Shown here in pieces: positions 19,876-27,671 of a stretch of 64,000 bases of DNA. The stretch is from Lysobacter silvisoli. Lineage in GTDB: Bacteria; Pseudomonadota; Gammaproteobacteria; Xanthomonadales; Xanthomonadaceae. Location of the stretch: contig NZ_QTSU01000004.1 of assembly GCF_003382365.1 (NCBI RefSeq), forward strand, positions 124,001-188,000, written 5' to 3'. The notes beneath the pieces are model-generated. The model saw only the letters and a program-made list of their open reading frames with translations. It searched no databases and was not told where the DNA came from. The translations under genes were made by a program, and so were the position numbers. Position 1 is the first letter of the stretch. Every line of letters starts with the position of its first letter.

Positions 19876-19953
19876 GCCATCAGGATGGGGCGCGCGGCGC
19901 GCGCATTCAAGCCGCGCCGGCCGAACGCTGCGGTCGGCCGCCGCAACGCCGGT

Positions 19954-20703
19954 TCATTCCACCGCGGCGGCGGCGCCGCTGTCGCGCGTGGCCTCGTCCC
20001 AGGTGAAGGACTGCTCCACCGCGGCGCCGCTTTGCGGGGTCAGCCGCACCGTGACCCGCACCGGGGTCAGGCCTGCGGGCAGGAACAGGTCGCCGTCGAC
20101 CTGCTGGAAATACTTGAACGAATACGCCACGCCGGGCGCGTCGGCCTGCTGGCGCAGGTCGGACCAGTTCAGCTTCTGCAGCTTGCCGGCGCGGGTGCCT
20201 TCCACCGCCACGGTCAGGCGGCCGGCGCTGACCGCGCCGCGGTTGAGGTTCTGGGTCAGGGTGCTGGTGAAATGCCAGGCGCCGCCGGTCTGCGGCTGCA
20301 CCCGCAGGGCGTGCACGGCCAGGCCGCGGCGCTGCGCGGTGGAGCCCACCAGGCGCTCGTAGAAGGCCACGTCGGCGCGCAGACCGGCGATCTCCTCGTC
20401 GCGCTCGGACAGGGTGCCCTGCAGGTCGCGGTTGGCCTCGCGGCTGATCTGGTCGGAGCGGGTCAGCGTGGTCACGCGCTGGCGCAGCTGCTCCAGCTCG
20501 GCCTGCTGGCTGCGCGCGTCGCGGACGGCGTCGGCCGAGGGCGGCGCCTCGGGCGCGACCGGCGACAGGCTGCGCCACAGGCCCCAGGCGCCGAAGCCGA
20601 GCACGGCGACCAGGGCCACGCCGGCGGCCGCGCGCCAGTGCGCCGGCGCGTTGCGCGGCGGGGGCGCGGAGCCGGGTTGGGGTTTGGGGGCGGTGTCGAC
20701 CAT
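19954..20703 (-). CDS. DUF6776-type coiled-coil membrane protein (downstream copy)
   Basis: 249 aa. One transmembrane helix (about residues 27-47), a periplasmic coiled coil (about 60-115) containing SDQISREANRDLQGTLSERD, then a globular domain. Its core DVAFYERLVGSTAQRRGL is nearly the same as in the paralogue at 21186-21920. The start at 20703 was chosen because the upstream 12 residues look non-coding. It flanks the bactofilin gene on the downstream side. Confidence 0.8.
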   Translation of the reverse strand: MVDTAPKPQPGSAPPPRNAPAHWRAAAGVALVAVLGFGAWGLWRSLSPVAPEAPPSADAVRDARSQQAELEQLRQRVTTLTRSDQISREANRDLQGTLSERDEEIAGLRADVAFYERLVGSTAQRRGLAVHALRVQPQTGGAWHFTSTLTQNLNRGAVSAGRLTVAVEGTRAGKLQKLNWSDLRQQADAPGVAYSFKYFQQVDGDLFLPAGLTPVRVTVRLTPQSGAAVEQSFTWDEATRDSGAAAAVE

Positions 20704-20745
20704 GCCCCCATTAATAGGGCCCCGGCGGGGCCCGCGCAATGCGCT

Positions 20746-21168
20746 TCAGTCGGCCAGCGCGTGCGCGGTCACCGCCGCTTCAGCGGCGCCGCGGACTTCG
20801 CCAGCGGTGTCGGAGTGGATCAGGCGGCCGGTGAGCATGGAGCCGGCGATCATCTCGACCACCTTGTAATGCACGTTGCCCAGCACCCGCGCCTTGGCCG
20901 CCAGCTCCACGCGCTCGCCGGCATAGACGTCGCCGGTGAGCTCGCCGTTGATGACCACCACCGGCGCATGCACCTCGCCCTCGATGCTGCCGTTCTCGGC
21001 CAGGGTCAGCACCGCCGGCTGGCCCGGCTCGGCGATCACCTTGCCGACGATGCGGCCTTCGATATACAGACCGCCGCTGAACTGCAGGTCGCCGCGCATG
21101 ACCACCTGCGGGCCGATCATGGTGTCGACCTGGCCGGGCGCGATCTGGGTGGGTTTGTTCTTGAACAT
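20746..21168 (-). CDS. Bactofilin
   Basis: 140 aa. Central right-handed beta-helix repeats (about residues 15-115): GDLQFSGGLYIEGRIVGKV, LAENGSIEGEVHAPVVVING and ELTGDVYAGERVELAAKARV. Short disordered tails flank them. Bactofilins polymerise without nucleotide into membrane-associated filaments that position envelope enzymes. The gene sits between two coiled-coil membrane paralogues, likely partners or anchors. Confidence 0.93.
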   Translation of the reverse strand: MFKNKPTQIAPGQVDTMIGPQVVMRGDLQFSGGLYIEGRIVGKVIAEPGQPAVLTLAENGSIEGEVHAPVVVINGELTGDVYAGERVELAAKARVLGNVHYKVVEMIAGSMLTGRLIHSDTAGEVRGAAEAAVTAHALAD

Positions 21169-21185
21169 GCTCAGGGTTCCGGGGC

Positions 21186-21920
21186 TCAGGTTTCCGAAGT
21201 GACGGTGGCGCCGCTGCGCCAGCCGAAGGTCTGGTCCACGCTCGCGTTCTCGCCGCGCAGGGAGACGCGCACGCGTTGCGGGGTGAAGCCGGCCGGCAGC
21301 ATGACGCTGCCGTCGATCTGCTGGAAGTAGCGGAAGGAATAGTCCTGAGCCGGCACCGCGCTGCGCTGGTGCAGCTCGTCCCAGCCCACCGTGGTGAGCT
21401 TGCCGTTGCGCACGCCTTCCACCGCGAACTGCAGGCGGCCGGCGCTGATCGCGCCGCGGTTGAGGTTCTGGGTCAGCACGATGAGATAGCGCCAGGTGCC
21501 GCCGTTCTCGGGCGAGAACTGCGCCGAGTGCACGTTCAGGCCCTGGGCCTTGCCGGTGGAACCGACCAGGCGCTCGTAGAAGGCCACGTCGGCGCGCAGG
21601 TCGGCGATCTCTTCCTCGCGCTCGGCCAGCGCGCCCTGGATCTGCTTGTTGGCCACGCGGCTGATCTGGTCGGAGCGCTGCAAGGTGGCCTCGCGCTGCT
21701 CCAGCCGATCCAGGCGCGACTGGCGCTCGCGCAGCAGGGCGCGGGTGGCATCGAGCTCGGCGCTGAGCCGGGGCAGCTGCGGCGCCGCGCGCCAGGTCGC
21801 CCAGGCCCAGGCGCCGGCCAGGCTGGCCAGCCAGACGGCCGCCAACACGGCCGCGATCAGCGGCCGGCGGTCGGGCCGCTGCTGAACGATAACGAAGCGG
21901 GGCGGTGGTGCCTTGGCCAT
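21186..21920 (-). CDS. DUF6776-type coiled-coil membrane protein (upstream copy)
   Basis: 244 aa. A short cytoplasmic N-terminus, one transmembrane helix (about residues 22-42), a long coiled coil (about 50-110, with ATRALLRERQSRLDRLEQRE), and a C-terminal domain containing DVAFYERLVGSTGKAQGL and LIVLTQNLNRGAISAGRL. It is paralogous over most of its length to 19954-20703. First gene of the bactofilin-erpA-nudC run. Confidence 0.8.
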   Translation of the reverse strand: MAKAPPPRFVIVQQRPDRRPLIAAVLAAVWLASLAGAWAWATWRAAPQLPRLSAELDATRALLRERQSRLDRLEQREATLQRSDQISRVANKQIQGALAEREEEIADLRADVAFYERLVGSTGKAQGLNVHSAQFSPENGGTWRYLIVLTQNLNRGAISAGRLQFAVEGVRNGKLTTVGWDELHQRSAVPAQDYSFRYFQQIDGSVMLPAGFTPQRVRVSLRGENASVDQTFGWRSGATVTSET

Positions 21921-21951
21921 GCGACGGTGCGGCGGGGGCCGCAGGTGGTTC

Positions 21952-21957
21952 TATACT
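21952..21957 (+). promoter_or_regulatory. Possible -10 element before the DUF4126 gene
   Basis: TATACT lies 30 nt before the GTG start, in the 66-nt gap between divergent genes. No clear -35 is visible. Confidence 0.4.
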
Positions 21958-21986
21958 CGGCCGACAAGTCTAGCGGGGTTGTCGCC

Positions 21987-22568
21987 GTGTCCGATGCGCA
22001 CCTGTTCGCAATTGGGGTAGTTCTCGCCTGGCTGGCGGGCATCCGGGTCTACCTGACGGTGTTCGGGGTCGGCCTGGCCGGCGCCCTGGGCTGGCTGGAC
22101 CTGCCTCAGGCCCTGCAGGCCACCGAATCGCCCTGGGTCATCGGCGTCTCCGGCGCCCTGGCCGCCACCGAATTCTTCGCCGACAAGATCCCCGGCGTGG
22201 ACTCGGGCTGGGACCTGCTGCACACCCTGCTGCGCGTGCCCGTGGGCGCCTTCCTGGCCGCGGCCACCCTGTCGCCCGACGGTCAGCTCGGCGCCGGCGC
22301 GCTGGCCACCGGCGCCGGCGTGGCCCTGGGCAGCCACCTGCTCAAGGCCGGCTCGCGCGTGCTGCTCAATACCTCGCCCGAACCGGTGACCAACTGGACC
22401 GCCTCGGTCGGCGAGGACGTGGCCGTGATCGGCACCCTGGCGCTGGTGTTCGCGCATCCGTGGCTGGCGCTGACCATCGTGGGCGTGATCACGCTGATGG
22501 TGGCGATGTTGCTGTGGTGGATTTGGCGGTTGCTGTTTCGTCGGGCGCCGAAGCCGAGTGTGGCGTAG
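21987..22568 (+). CDS. DUF4126 integral membrane protein
   Basis: 193 aa, five or six hydrophobic helices. Conserved family stretches: GIRVYLTVFGVGLAGALGWL, TEFFADKIPGVDSGWDLLHT, and GSHLLKAGSRVLLNTSPEP near the middle. Function unknown. The start is GTG at 21987 with AGCGGGG about 8 nt upstream; longer readings of the frame run antisense over the neighbouring gene and are not credible. Confidence 0.82.
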   Translation: MSDAHLFAIGVVLAWLAGIRVYLTVFGVGLAGALGWLDLPQALQATESPWVIGVSGALAATEFFADKIPGVDSGWDLLHTLLRVPVGAFLAAATLSPDGQLGAGALATGAGVALGSHLLKAGSRVLLNTSPEPVTNWTASVGEDVAVIGTLALVFAHPWLALTIVGVITLMVAMLLWWIWRLLFRRAPKPSVA

Positions 22569-22597
22569 GAAAGCGTTGCTTACGTCGTAAAGCGTCG

Positions 22598-22627
22598 GTT
22601 CGCGGTCGCGGCTCACGCCGCTCCTAC
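22598..22627. repeat. GTAGGAGCGGCG-type short repeat, inverted
   Basis: Reverse-orientation copy (TCGCGGTCGCGGCTCACG..) of the family at 9477-9640, just after the DUF4126 gene. Confidence 0.75.
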
Positions 22628-22643
22628 CCCAAAGCGACAAGCA

Positions 22644-22681
22644 CAAAAAAAAAGAAAGCCACCGGCGGGCCGGTGGCTTTC
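22644..22681 (-). terminator. Terminator of bfr
   Basis: A perfect 12-bp stem GAAAGCCACCGG / CCGGTGGCTTTC (22654-22681) is flanked on the plus strand by ten A (22644-22653). Read on the minus strand this is a hairpin plus U tract, 57 nt after the bfr stop. Confidence 0.88.
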
Positions 22682-22738
22682 GTGTCTGGCTGGCAGCGGC
22701 GCATGCGCCGCGAGCTGGCTGGATAAGCGGGTCGCGAC

Positions 22739-23209
22739 TCAGTCTTCGATCTTGGTCAGCAGATAGTTCTGCTCGCCCAGGCGATCGATCAGCGCCAGCT
22801 GGGTTTCGATCCAGTCGATGTGCTCTTCCTCGGAATCGAGGATGTCGGCGAACAGCTTGCGGCTGACGTAGTCGCCCACCGATTCGCAATGCTTGATCGC
22901 CTCGCGCAGCAGCGGCACCGCTTCCAGCTCCAGCGCCAGATCGCAGCTGAGCAGCTCGCGCGGGTTCTCGCCGATGCGCAGTTTGCCCAGCGCCTGGAAG
23001 TTCGGCAGGCCGTCCAGGAACAGGATGCGCTCGGACAGCTTGTCCGCGTGTTTCATCTCGTCGATGGACTCGTGGTACTCGTGCTCGGCGAGTTCCTTCA
23101 GGCCCCAGTTCTTCAGCATCTTGGCGTGCAGGAAGTACTGGTTGATCGCGGTCAGCTCGTTGTAGAGCGCCTTGTTGAGGAATTCGATGACTTTGGCGTC
23201 GCCCTTCAT
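22739..23209 (-). CDS. bfr: Bacterioferritin
   Basis: 156 aa, full length. Four-helix-bundle, heme-binding iron storage protein. The diiron ligands are visible: [15 protein letters not shown] (Glu), [14 protein letters not shown] (Glu and His) and [14 protein letters not shown] (Glu and His). The haem-ligand methionine region lies in [10 protein letters not shown]. The ATG at 23209 has GGAGA 6 nt upstream. It lies next to bfd, whose product releases the stored iron. Confidence 0.96.
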   Translation of the reverse strand: MKGDAKVIEFLNKALYNELTAINQYFLHAKMLKNWGLKELAEHEYHESIDEMKHADKLSERILFLDGLPNFQALGKLRIGENPRELLSCDLALELEAVPLLREAIKHCESVGDYVSRKLFADILDSEEEHIDWIETQLALIDRLGEQNYLLTKIED

Positions 23210-23354
23210 GGCGGTCTCCGGCCGTTGCGATGGCGGCACTCTAGACCTTTCGCGCGGACCATGACGGAACGCGAATCGAGTGCATTTCGCGCCGGGCGAA
23301 ACGAGAAGGATTCAACGTGGAAGCGGCGGTCGCGCAGCGCGGCCGCGGGCGCGA

Positions 23355-23558
23355 TCAGGCGGCTTGCGACAGCACCGGCAAGGGCAGCTCGCGCTGCGCG
23401 CGGGCGCGTTCGAGCAATTCGCTGGCCATGTCCAGGCAGCTGCCGCAGTTGGCGCCGGCACCGGTGCGCATGGTCAGCTCGGGCACGCTGCGGCACCCGG
23501 CCTCGGCGGCCTGGAGGATGTCGCGTTCGGTGACTCCGTTGCAGATGCAGACGTACAC
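23355..23558 (-). CDS. bfd: Bacterioferritin-associated ferredoxin
   Basis: 67 aa [2Fe-2S] protein that reduces bacterioferritin to release iron. The four-cysteine pattern is intact: MYVCICNGVTERD at the start and GANCGSCLDM later. A Fur box about 56 nt upstream fits induction under iron starvation, whereas bfr itself has none that I can see. Confidence 0.95.
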   Translation of the reverse strand: MYVCICNGVTERDILQAAEAGCRSVPELTMRTGAGANCGSCLDMASELLERARAQRELPLPVLSQAA

Positions 23559-23613
23559 GGTGGCGTCGGTCGGGCTGAGCAGCCGGATGGCTGCGGGACC
23601 ATTTCGCCAGGAA

Positions 23614-23628
23614 TGAGAATGATTGTCA
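23614..23628 (-). promoter_or_regulatory. Fur box upstream of bfd
   Basis: TGAGAAT-G-ATTGTCA is a 7-1-7 inverted repeat close to the consensus TGATAAT-n-ATTATCA. It lies 56 nt upstream of the bfd start and overlaps the rppH stop codon, so the bfd promoter begins inside the rppH tail. Confidence 0.78.
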
Positions 23629-24237
23629 ATTCGACGCAGGGTCGCCGCCGCCGCGGGCGTTCATCCCGGGTTGCCGCGCGCGCGGCCGCTGCCGGCAGCG
23701 GGCAGGCCAGGCCTCCGGGCTGCGCAGGTCCGGGCCGGGCGCCGGCACGGCCTGGGCGCCGGCGATGCGGCGCGCGAACGGGGCCAGGTGGCGCAGGGCG
23801 CTGGCGTAGACCCCGCGCTTGAACATCACCACGTGCTCCACCGGGTACCAGAAGTCCACCCAGCGCCAGTGGTCGAATTCGGGCTTATCGGTCAGGTCCA
23901 GGCGCAGGTCCGACTCCTCGCCCGTCAGGCGCAACAGGAACCAGACCTGCTTCTGGCCGATGCAGACCAGGCGGTCGTTGCGGCGGATCGCACGCTGGGG
24001 CAGGCGGTAACGCAGCCAGCCGGGGGTCGCCCCCAGCACTTCGACGTGCTGCGGCAGCAGCCCGGTTTCCTCGCGCAGCTCGCGGTACATGGCCTCGAGC
24101 GGCGTCTCGTCGGTGTTCATCCCGCCTTGCGGGAATTGCCAGCCGTCGCGATGCACGCGGCGGGCCCAGAACAAGCGGCCGTCGGGATGCATCAGCACGA
24201 TGCCGACATTGGGCCTGTAGCCGTCCGGATCGATCAC
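23626..24237 (-). CDS. rppH: RNA pyrophosphohydrolase RppH
   Basis: 203 aa, Nudix enzyme that removes pyrophosphate from 5' ends of mRNA and starts RNase E decay. The N-terminus [15 protein letters not shown] is the family start, so GTG at 24237 was chosen. A GGAGT Shine-Dalgarno lies 8 nt upstream. Nudix box: [20 protein letters not shown]. The C-terminal ~45 residues are Arg/Pro-rich and extend beyond E. coli RppH (176 aa). Confidence 0.93.
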   Translation of the reverse strand: MIDPDGYRPNVGIVLMHPDGRLFWARRVHRDGWQFPQGGMNTDETPLEAMYRELREETGLLPQHVEVLGATPGWLRYRLPQRAIRRNDRLVCIGQKQVWFLLRLTGEESDLRLDLTDKPEFDHWRWVDFWYPVEHVVMFKRGVYASALRHLAPFARRIAGAQAVPAPGPDLRSPEAWPARCRQRPRARQPGMNARGGGDPASN

Positions 24238-24352
24238 GATGCGGACTCCGAATTCACTGTGCCCGACTCTGCCACGGGCCCTGGCCGACCACAAGCCGGC
24301 CCGGGAGGATTGACGGCACCGGGCCCGGCATGAATAATTCGCGGTTCCCCGT

Positions 24353-24429
24353 GGCTATGTAGCTCAGCCGGTTAGAGCACAGCACTCATAATGCTGGGGT
24401 CGGTGGTTCGAGTCCACCCATAGCCACCA
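24353..24429 (+). tRNA. tRNA-Met (CAT anticodon, elongator type)
   Basis: 77 nt with encoded CCA. Acceptor GGCTATG/CATAGCC, D arm GCTC..GAGC, anticodon stem CAGCA/TGCTG with loop CTCATAA (anticodon 24387-24389), T arm GGTGG-TTCGAGT-CCACC. The sequence closely follows E. coli elongator tRNA-Met and has a fully paired first acceptor base pair, which excludes the initiator form. A tRNA-Ile with modified CAT is possible but less likely. Confidence 0.95.
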
Positions 24430-24458
24430 GATTCCCCAGCGGAATCCGGGCAGCGAAG

Positions 24459-24486
24459 AAACCCGCCGCGAGGCGGGTTTTTTGTT
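24459..24486 (+). terminator. Terminator of tRNA-Met
   Basis: AAACCCGCC-GCGA-GGCGGGTTT stem followed by a T run (TTTTTTG), 30 nt after the tRNA. Confidence 0.92.
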
Positions 24487-24696
24487 GGCCGCGCGCCCGC
24501 GAACGCATGCAGCCTCAGCCAGCGCGGCCGTATAGGCGAACATCCGACGCGGACGATCCGCGTTCGATCGGGCCCCTGCTCTCCCCCACCGCTCCGCCTG
24601 CGTCGGCAGCGACCCGGAACGGCGGGCGGTCGACTCCATTCGCTACGGCCAGGGCAGCCTCCGGACCCGATTCGGCCGGCCGTCGCATGCTGCCCG
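24487..24696. other. Intergenic stretch with no gene seen
   Basis: About 210 nt between the tRNA terminator and the promoter of the TetR-linked membrane gene. No hairpin, repeat or open frame stands out. Confidence 0.4.
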
Positions 24697-24726
24697 TTGA
24701 CTTGTCTACCTACTGATAGGTAGATT
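24697..24726 (+). promoter_or_regulatory. Promoter of the membrane protein-tetR pair with embedded operator
   Basis: TTGACT at 24697-24702 and TAGATT at 24721-24726 (18-nt spacer). The spacer and -10 contain a palindrome, TCTACCTA-CTGA-TAGGTAGA (24705-24724). A dyad between -35 and -10 is the classic TetR-family repression layout. Confidence 0.75.
24705..24724. promoter_or_regulatory. TetR-type operator
   Basis: 20-nt palindrome with perfect 8-bp arms. It is probably bound by the TetR protein encoded two genes downstream (25251-25850), which would repress its own operon. Confidence 0.7.
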
Positions 24727-24756
24727 TACGCCTCCTCACCATAGCGAAGCGTCCCC

Positions 24757-25251
24757 ATGGGCATCTCACCGATCGGTTGGCTCCACACGCTGGGCAGCCT
24801 GCCGGCGATCCCGCTCGCCGCGTATCTGCTGGTCCGGCACGGGCGGATCGCGCCGGAGACCAAAGCCGGTCGCGCCTATTTCTGGTTCATGCTGCTGGGC
24901 GTGCTCACCGTCTACCCCATCGCCCGGCAGCCGGTGAGCGTGGTCATCGCCACCGTGACCTTGACCTTGCTGCTGCTGGGGTACGGCATCGCGATGTGGC
25001 GGCCGGCCCAGCGCCTGTGGACCTACCTGCAGACGATCGCGCTGAGCCTGACCGTGTTCCTGCTGATGGTGCCCACGGCGACCGAAAGCCTGCGCAGGCT
25101 TCCGGTCGGCGATCCGCTGGTGACAGACTTGAAGGACCCCTTGCTGCTGGGTGTGCAGGGCGCGCTCTTTCTGGCGCTGCTCGTCGGCATTCCGCTGCAA
25201 ATGCGCGCGCTGTACAAGCAGCGCACCCATCGAGTCCAGGTAACGCGTTGA
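24757..25251 (+). CDS. Unknown five-helix membrane protein
   Basis: 164 aa, not recognised. About five hydrophobic helices (residues roughly 8-26, 40-58, 62-80, 88-107, 130-150) with short loops and a basic C-terminus. The stop overlaps the start of the tetR gene by one base, so the two are co-translated. Being the target of a TetR operator suggests a role in export or membrane response to a small molecule, which is inference only. Confidence 0.75.
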   Translation: MGISPIGWLHTLGSLPAIPLAAYLLVRHGRIAPETKAGRAYFWFMLLGVLTVYPIARQPVSVVIATVTLTLLLLGYGIAMWRPAQRLWTYLQTIALSLTVFLLMVPTATESLRRLPVGDPLVTDLKDPLLLGVQGALFLALLVGIPLQMRALYKQRTHRVQVTR

Positions 25252-25850
25252 TGCCGTCCGCAAGCCCCCTGCCCGCGTATTCGCCCAAGGCCCTGGAGAT
25301 CGTTCGGCGCACGAACGAACTGTTGGCCGCGGGCGGCTACAACGGCTTCAGCTATGCCGACATCGCCGAATTGGTGCAGGTCAGGAAAGCCAGCATCCAT
25401 CACCACTTCCCGGCCAAGGCCGACCTGGTCAAGGCCACGGTCGCTCTGCATCGCGAGGCGATGCGGCAAGGATTGCAGTCGCTGCAACAAGGGGTTGCCG
25501 ATCCGTATGCGCGACTGATCGCCTACAGCCGCTATTGGGCCGAATGCATCCGCGAGTCGAATCCTCCGATCTGCATCTGCGCGCTGCTGGCGGCCGAACT
25601 GCCGGCCATCCCGGCGGAGGTCGCCGATGAGGTCCGAGGGCATTTCGACGGCCTGCAAGCCTGGCTCGCGCTGACGATGGAAGAAGGCGCGGCGAAGGGA
25701 ACGGTGCGCCTGGCCGACACCCCGTCGGCGGAAGCGGCGATGTTCATGGCCTCAATCCACGGCGCGATGCTGTCCGCGCGCGCCGCCGGCAATGCGGCGC
25801 TTTTCTGGCAGATCGCGCAGTTGGCGACGGACCGGTTGAAGGCCCCATAG
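25251..25850 (+). CDS. TetR/AcrR-family transcriptional regulator
   Basis: 199 aa. The N-terminal helix-turn-helix has AAGGYNGFSYADIAELVQVR followed by KASIHHHFPAKADLV, the typical recognition-helix end. The C-terminal ligand-binding domain has a CICALLAAE segment resembling the TetR_C_11/YcdC-like groups. The start at 25251 overlaps the previous stop (TGATG). A perfect palindrome in the promoter of this two-gene unit is its likely binding site. Confidence 0.9.
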   Translation: MPSASPLPAYSPKALEIVRRTNELLAAGGYNGFSYADIAELVQVRKASIHHHFPAKADLVKATVALHREAMRQGLQSLQQGVADPYARLIAYSRYWAECIRESNPPICICALLAAELPAIPAEVADEVRGHFDGLQAWLALTMEEGAAKGTVRLADTPSAEAAMFMASIHGAMLSARAAGNAALFWQIAQLATDRLKAP

Positions 25851-25895
25851 CGCCGCGTGCCGGCGGCCCGGCGGGGCTTGCGGCACAATATCGGC

Positions 25896-26249
25896 ATGAA
25901 CATCTTCAAAGTCTTCACCCTGGAAGCCGCGCACCGCCTGCCCAACGTGCCGGAAGGCCACAAATGCGCGCGTCTGCACGGCCATTCGTTCCGGGTCGAG
26001 ATCCACCTGGACGGCCCGATCGGCGAGCACACCGGCTGGGTGATGGACTTCGCCGACGTGAAGCGCGCGTTCCAGCCGCTGTACGACCGGCTGGACCACC
26101 ACTACCTCAACGACATCCCCGGCCTGGAGAACCCGACCAGCGAGCGGCTGGCGGTATGGATCTGGGAGCAGCTCAAGCCCGAGCTGCCGCTGCTGAGCGA
26201 AATCGTGGTCCACGAGACCTGCACTTCGGGCTGCCGCTACCGGGGCTGA
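25896..26249 (+). CDS. queD: 6-carboxy-tetrahydropterin synthase QueD
   Basis: 117 aa, normal length. Makes 6-carboxytetrahydropterin from dihydroneopterin triphosphate in queuosine synthesis. The zinc histidines are His in EAAHRLPNV and the HGHSF pair. The catalytic Cys is in CARLHGHS. The C-terminal [17 protein letters not shown] has the second catalytic His and the substrate-binding Glu. The ATG at 25896 starts the conserved [15 protein letters not shown]. Confidence 0.95.
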   Translation: MNIFKVFTLEAAHRLPNVPEGHKCARLHGHSFRVEIHLDGPIGEHTGWVMDFADVKRAFQPLYDRLDHHYLNDIPGLENPTSERLAVWIWEQLKPELPLLSEIVVHETCTSGCRYRG

Positions 26250-26388
26250 GCCCGGCTCGGAGGCAGGCGCACGTCATTGTCCGGTCACCCTGGCCGCCCA
26301 TGCTGGCGGCGCCATGGCGTCCACGCGCCACATAACCCGTTGATTTGGTTAGGCCGATGAATGGCCGGCAACCGCTCGTCGGATCGAT

Positions 26389-26418
26389 GTTGCATCGCAA
26401 CAAACCCCGGATTATGCT
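26389..26418 (+). promoter_or_regulatory. Promoter of the phasin gene
   Basis: TTGCAT at 26390-26395 and TATGCT at 26413-26418 with a 17-nt spacer. The -35 lies in the dyad GTTGC-ATC-GCAAC (26389-26401), a TGC-rich element of the kind bound by PhaR-type regulators of phasins (that assignment is inference). Confidence 0.6.
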
Positions 26419-26477
26419 GCACCGCACAATCCGGGCATCCCCCCGGCCCGGACCACAACGCATTCCAGGAGCCAGCC

Positions 26478-26876
26478 ATGTACCAGCAGTTCAACGAGCA
26501 GTTCGCCGCCGCGACGCGTCAGTTCGCTGACACGGCCGCTCAGGTCAACCGTCTGACCCTCGACAACGCCGAGGCCGTGTTCGGCCTGCAGCTGGCCGCG
26601 ATCGAAGACCGCGTCAACGCCACCTTCGCTTTCTTCGGCGAAGCCGCCGAAGCCCGCGACTTCGACGCCCTCAAGACCCTGTGGCCGAAGGGCGTGCAGG
26701 TGGCCCGCGAGAACGTCGAGCGCGCCGTCGCCACCGGTCAGGAAGTCTTCGGCCGCACCCTGAAGGCCAACGAAGCCATCGGCGAGCTGGCCAAGTCGCA
26801 GATCGAGTCGACCGCCAAGACCGCTCAGGCCAACGTCGAGAAGGCCGCCAAGGCCGCGACCAAGGTCGCCAAGTAA
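26478..26876 (+). CDS. Phasin family protein
   Basis: 132 aa, all-helical and amphipathic, without signal peptide. Central phasin motif region LTLDNAEAVFGLQLAAIEDR followed by KTLWPKGVQVARENVERAV, and an Ala/Lys-rich C-terminal tail (AKTAQANVEKAAKAATKVAK). Phasins coat polyhydroxyalkanoate granules; in some bacteria related proteins act as stress chaperones. No pha synthesis genes are nearby. AGGAG precedes the ATG. Confidence 0.88.
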   Translation: MYQQFNEQFAAATRQFADTAAQVNRLTLDNAEAVFGLQLAAIEDRVNATFAFFGEAAEARDFDALKTLWPKGVQVARENVERAVATGQEVFGRTLKANEAIGELAKSQIESTAKTAQANVEKAAKAATKVAK

Positions 26877-26916
26877 GTCGCAAAGTCTCTCTCCTCGTCG
26901 ACCCCCGACGGACACG

Positions 26917-26952
26917 AAACCCGGCAGCGCGAGCTGCCGGGTTTTTTGTTTT
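26917..26952 (+). terminator. Terminator of the phasin gene
   Basis: A perfect 11-bp stem AAACCCGGCAG / CTGCCGGGTTT with a 6-nt loop, followed by TTTTTGTTTTT, 40 nt after the stop. Confidence 0.93.
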
Positions 26953-27044
26953 TGGCGGCGGCCGGTGCCGAGCGGGATCGCAAGCCCGCGCTCTGGCGCA
27001 GGAGGTTTGAGAGCGCGAGGTTCGACGCGAGATTGAGGCTTCGC

Positions 27045-27430
27045 GCGCCCTCACCCCAACCCCTCTCCCGCAAGCGGGAGAGGGGCTAAAAGGCAGCGGC
27101 GTCGAATGTGTCCCCTCTCCCGCTTGCGGGAGAGGGCTAGGGTGAGGGGGGTGAGCGCAGCGAATGCTCTTGATCTTCGCTCGGGCACCGAACTCGCCGT
27201 ACCAATAGAAGACCCGGAGGGCGGCGCACAGGAGGTGCGCCGTTTTTCGCTGGCACAGGGATGTGCCATCGAAAAATCCCCGCGCCCGCTCCGATCTCGC
27301 ACGGAAGCTCTGTCCAGGGACAGCGTTTTTCTTTGGTTACTTTCTTTTGACGCTTATCAAAAGAAAGTGACGCGGCCGCTTGCGGACGGAAGCTGTTGCA
27401 GTTGCTGCTAAGCAAGAGCAACAGCCAAAG
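27045..27430 (-). repeat. Composite multi-hairpin intergenic element, copy B
   Basis: Inverted copy of 9650-10035. The hairpin ACTTTCTTTTGA-CGCTTA-TCAAAAGAAAGT is exact at 27339-27368. The TTTTTCG..TGGCACA hairpin, the CGGCGCAC hairpin and the two CTCTCCCGC palindromes occur in the same order. Differences between the copies are scattered single bases and short indels, so it has spread and then drifted. Confidence 0.85.
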
Positions 27431-27470
27431 CAAATCCCCCTCAATCCCCCTTTGTCAAAGGGGGAAGACA
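27425..27470. repeat. CCCCCTTT-type element, short copy
   Basis: AGCAAATCCCCC..CCCCCTTTG.CAAAGGGGG, the same family as 52620-52736 and 37031-37079, abutting composite copy B. Confidence 0.7.
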
Positions 27471-27503
27471 AAGCGGAGAGAACCAGGTGACGACGTAGGT
27501 GCG

Positions 27504-27600
27504 GATTCGCGGTCGCAGCTTGCGCACCTCCTACAGGGGGGCGTGCGTAGTTTTCGTCGTAGGTGAGGATTCGCGGTCGCGGCTCACGCCGCTCCTACCC
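27504..27600. repeat. Two GTAGGAGCGGCG-type repeats, inverted
   Basis: Copies at about 27504-27536 and 27568-27600 in the same (reverse) orientation, each followed by a CTCCTAC end. Confidence 0.78.
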
Positions 27601-27621
27601 CAAAGCGACGGGGGCCCAGGC

Positions 27622-27652
27622 AAAAAAGAAGCCCGCCGGGTGGCGGGCTTCT
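27622..27652 (-). terminator. Terminator of the RND efflux operon
   Basis: An 11-bp stem AGAAGCCCGCC / GGCGGGCTTCT with a GGGT loop. A run of A on the plus side (27622-27627) gives a U tract on the minus strand, 20 nt after the permease stop. Confidence 0.9.
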
Positions 27653-27671
27653 TCAGCTTTGGAGCGGACGC

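Noticed and set aside
25857-25895. Longer start for queD
   Set aside because: The upstream 13 codons lack family similarity and have no Shine-Dalgarno.
27106-27411. A 101-aa plus-strand frame in copy B
   Set aside because: Same reason; it is not open in the matching copy A frame.
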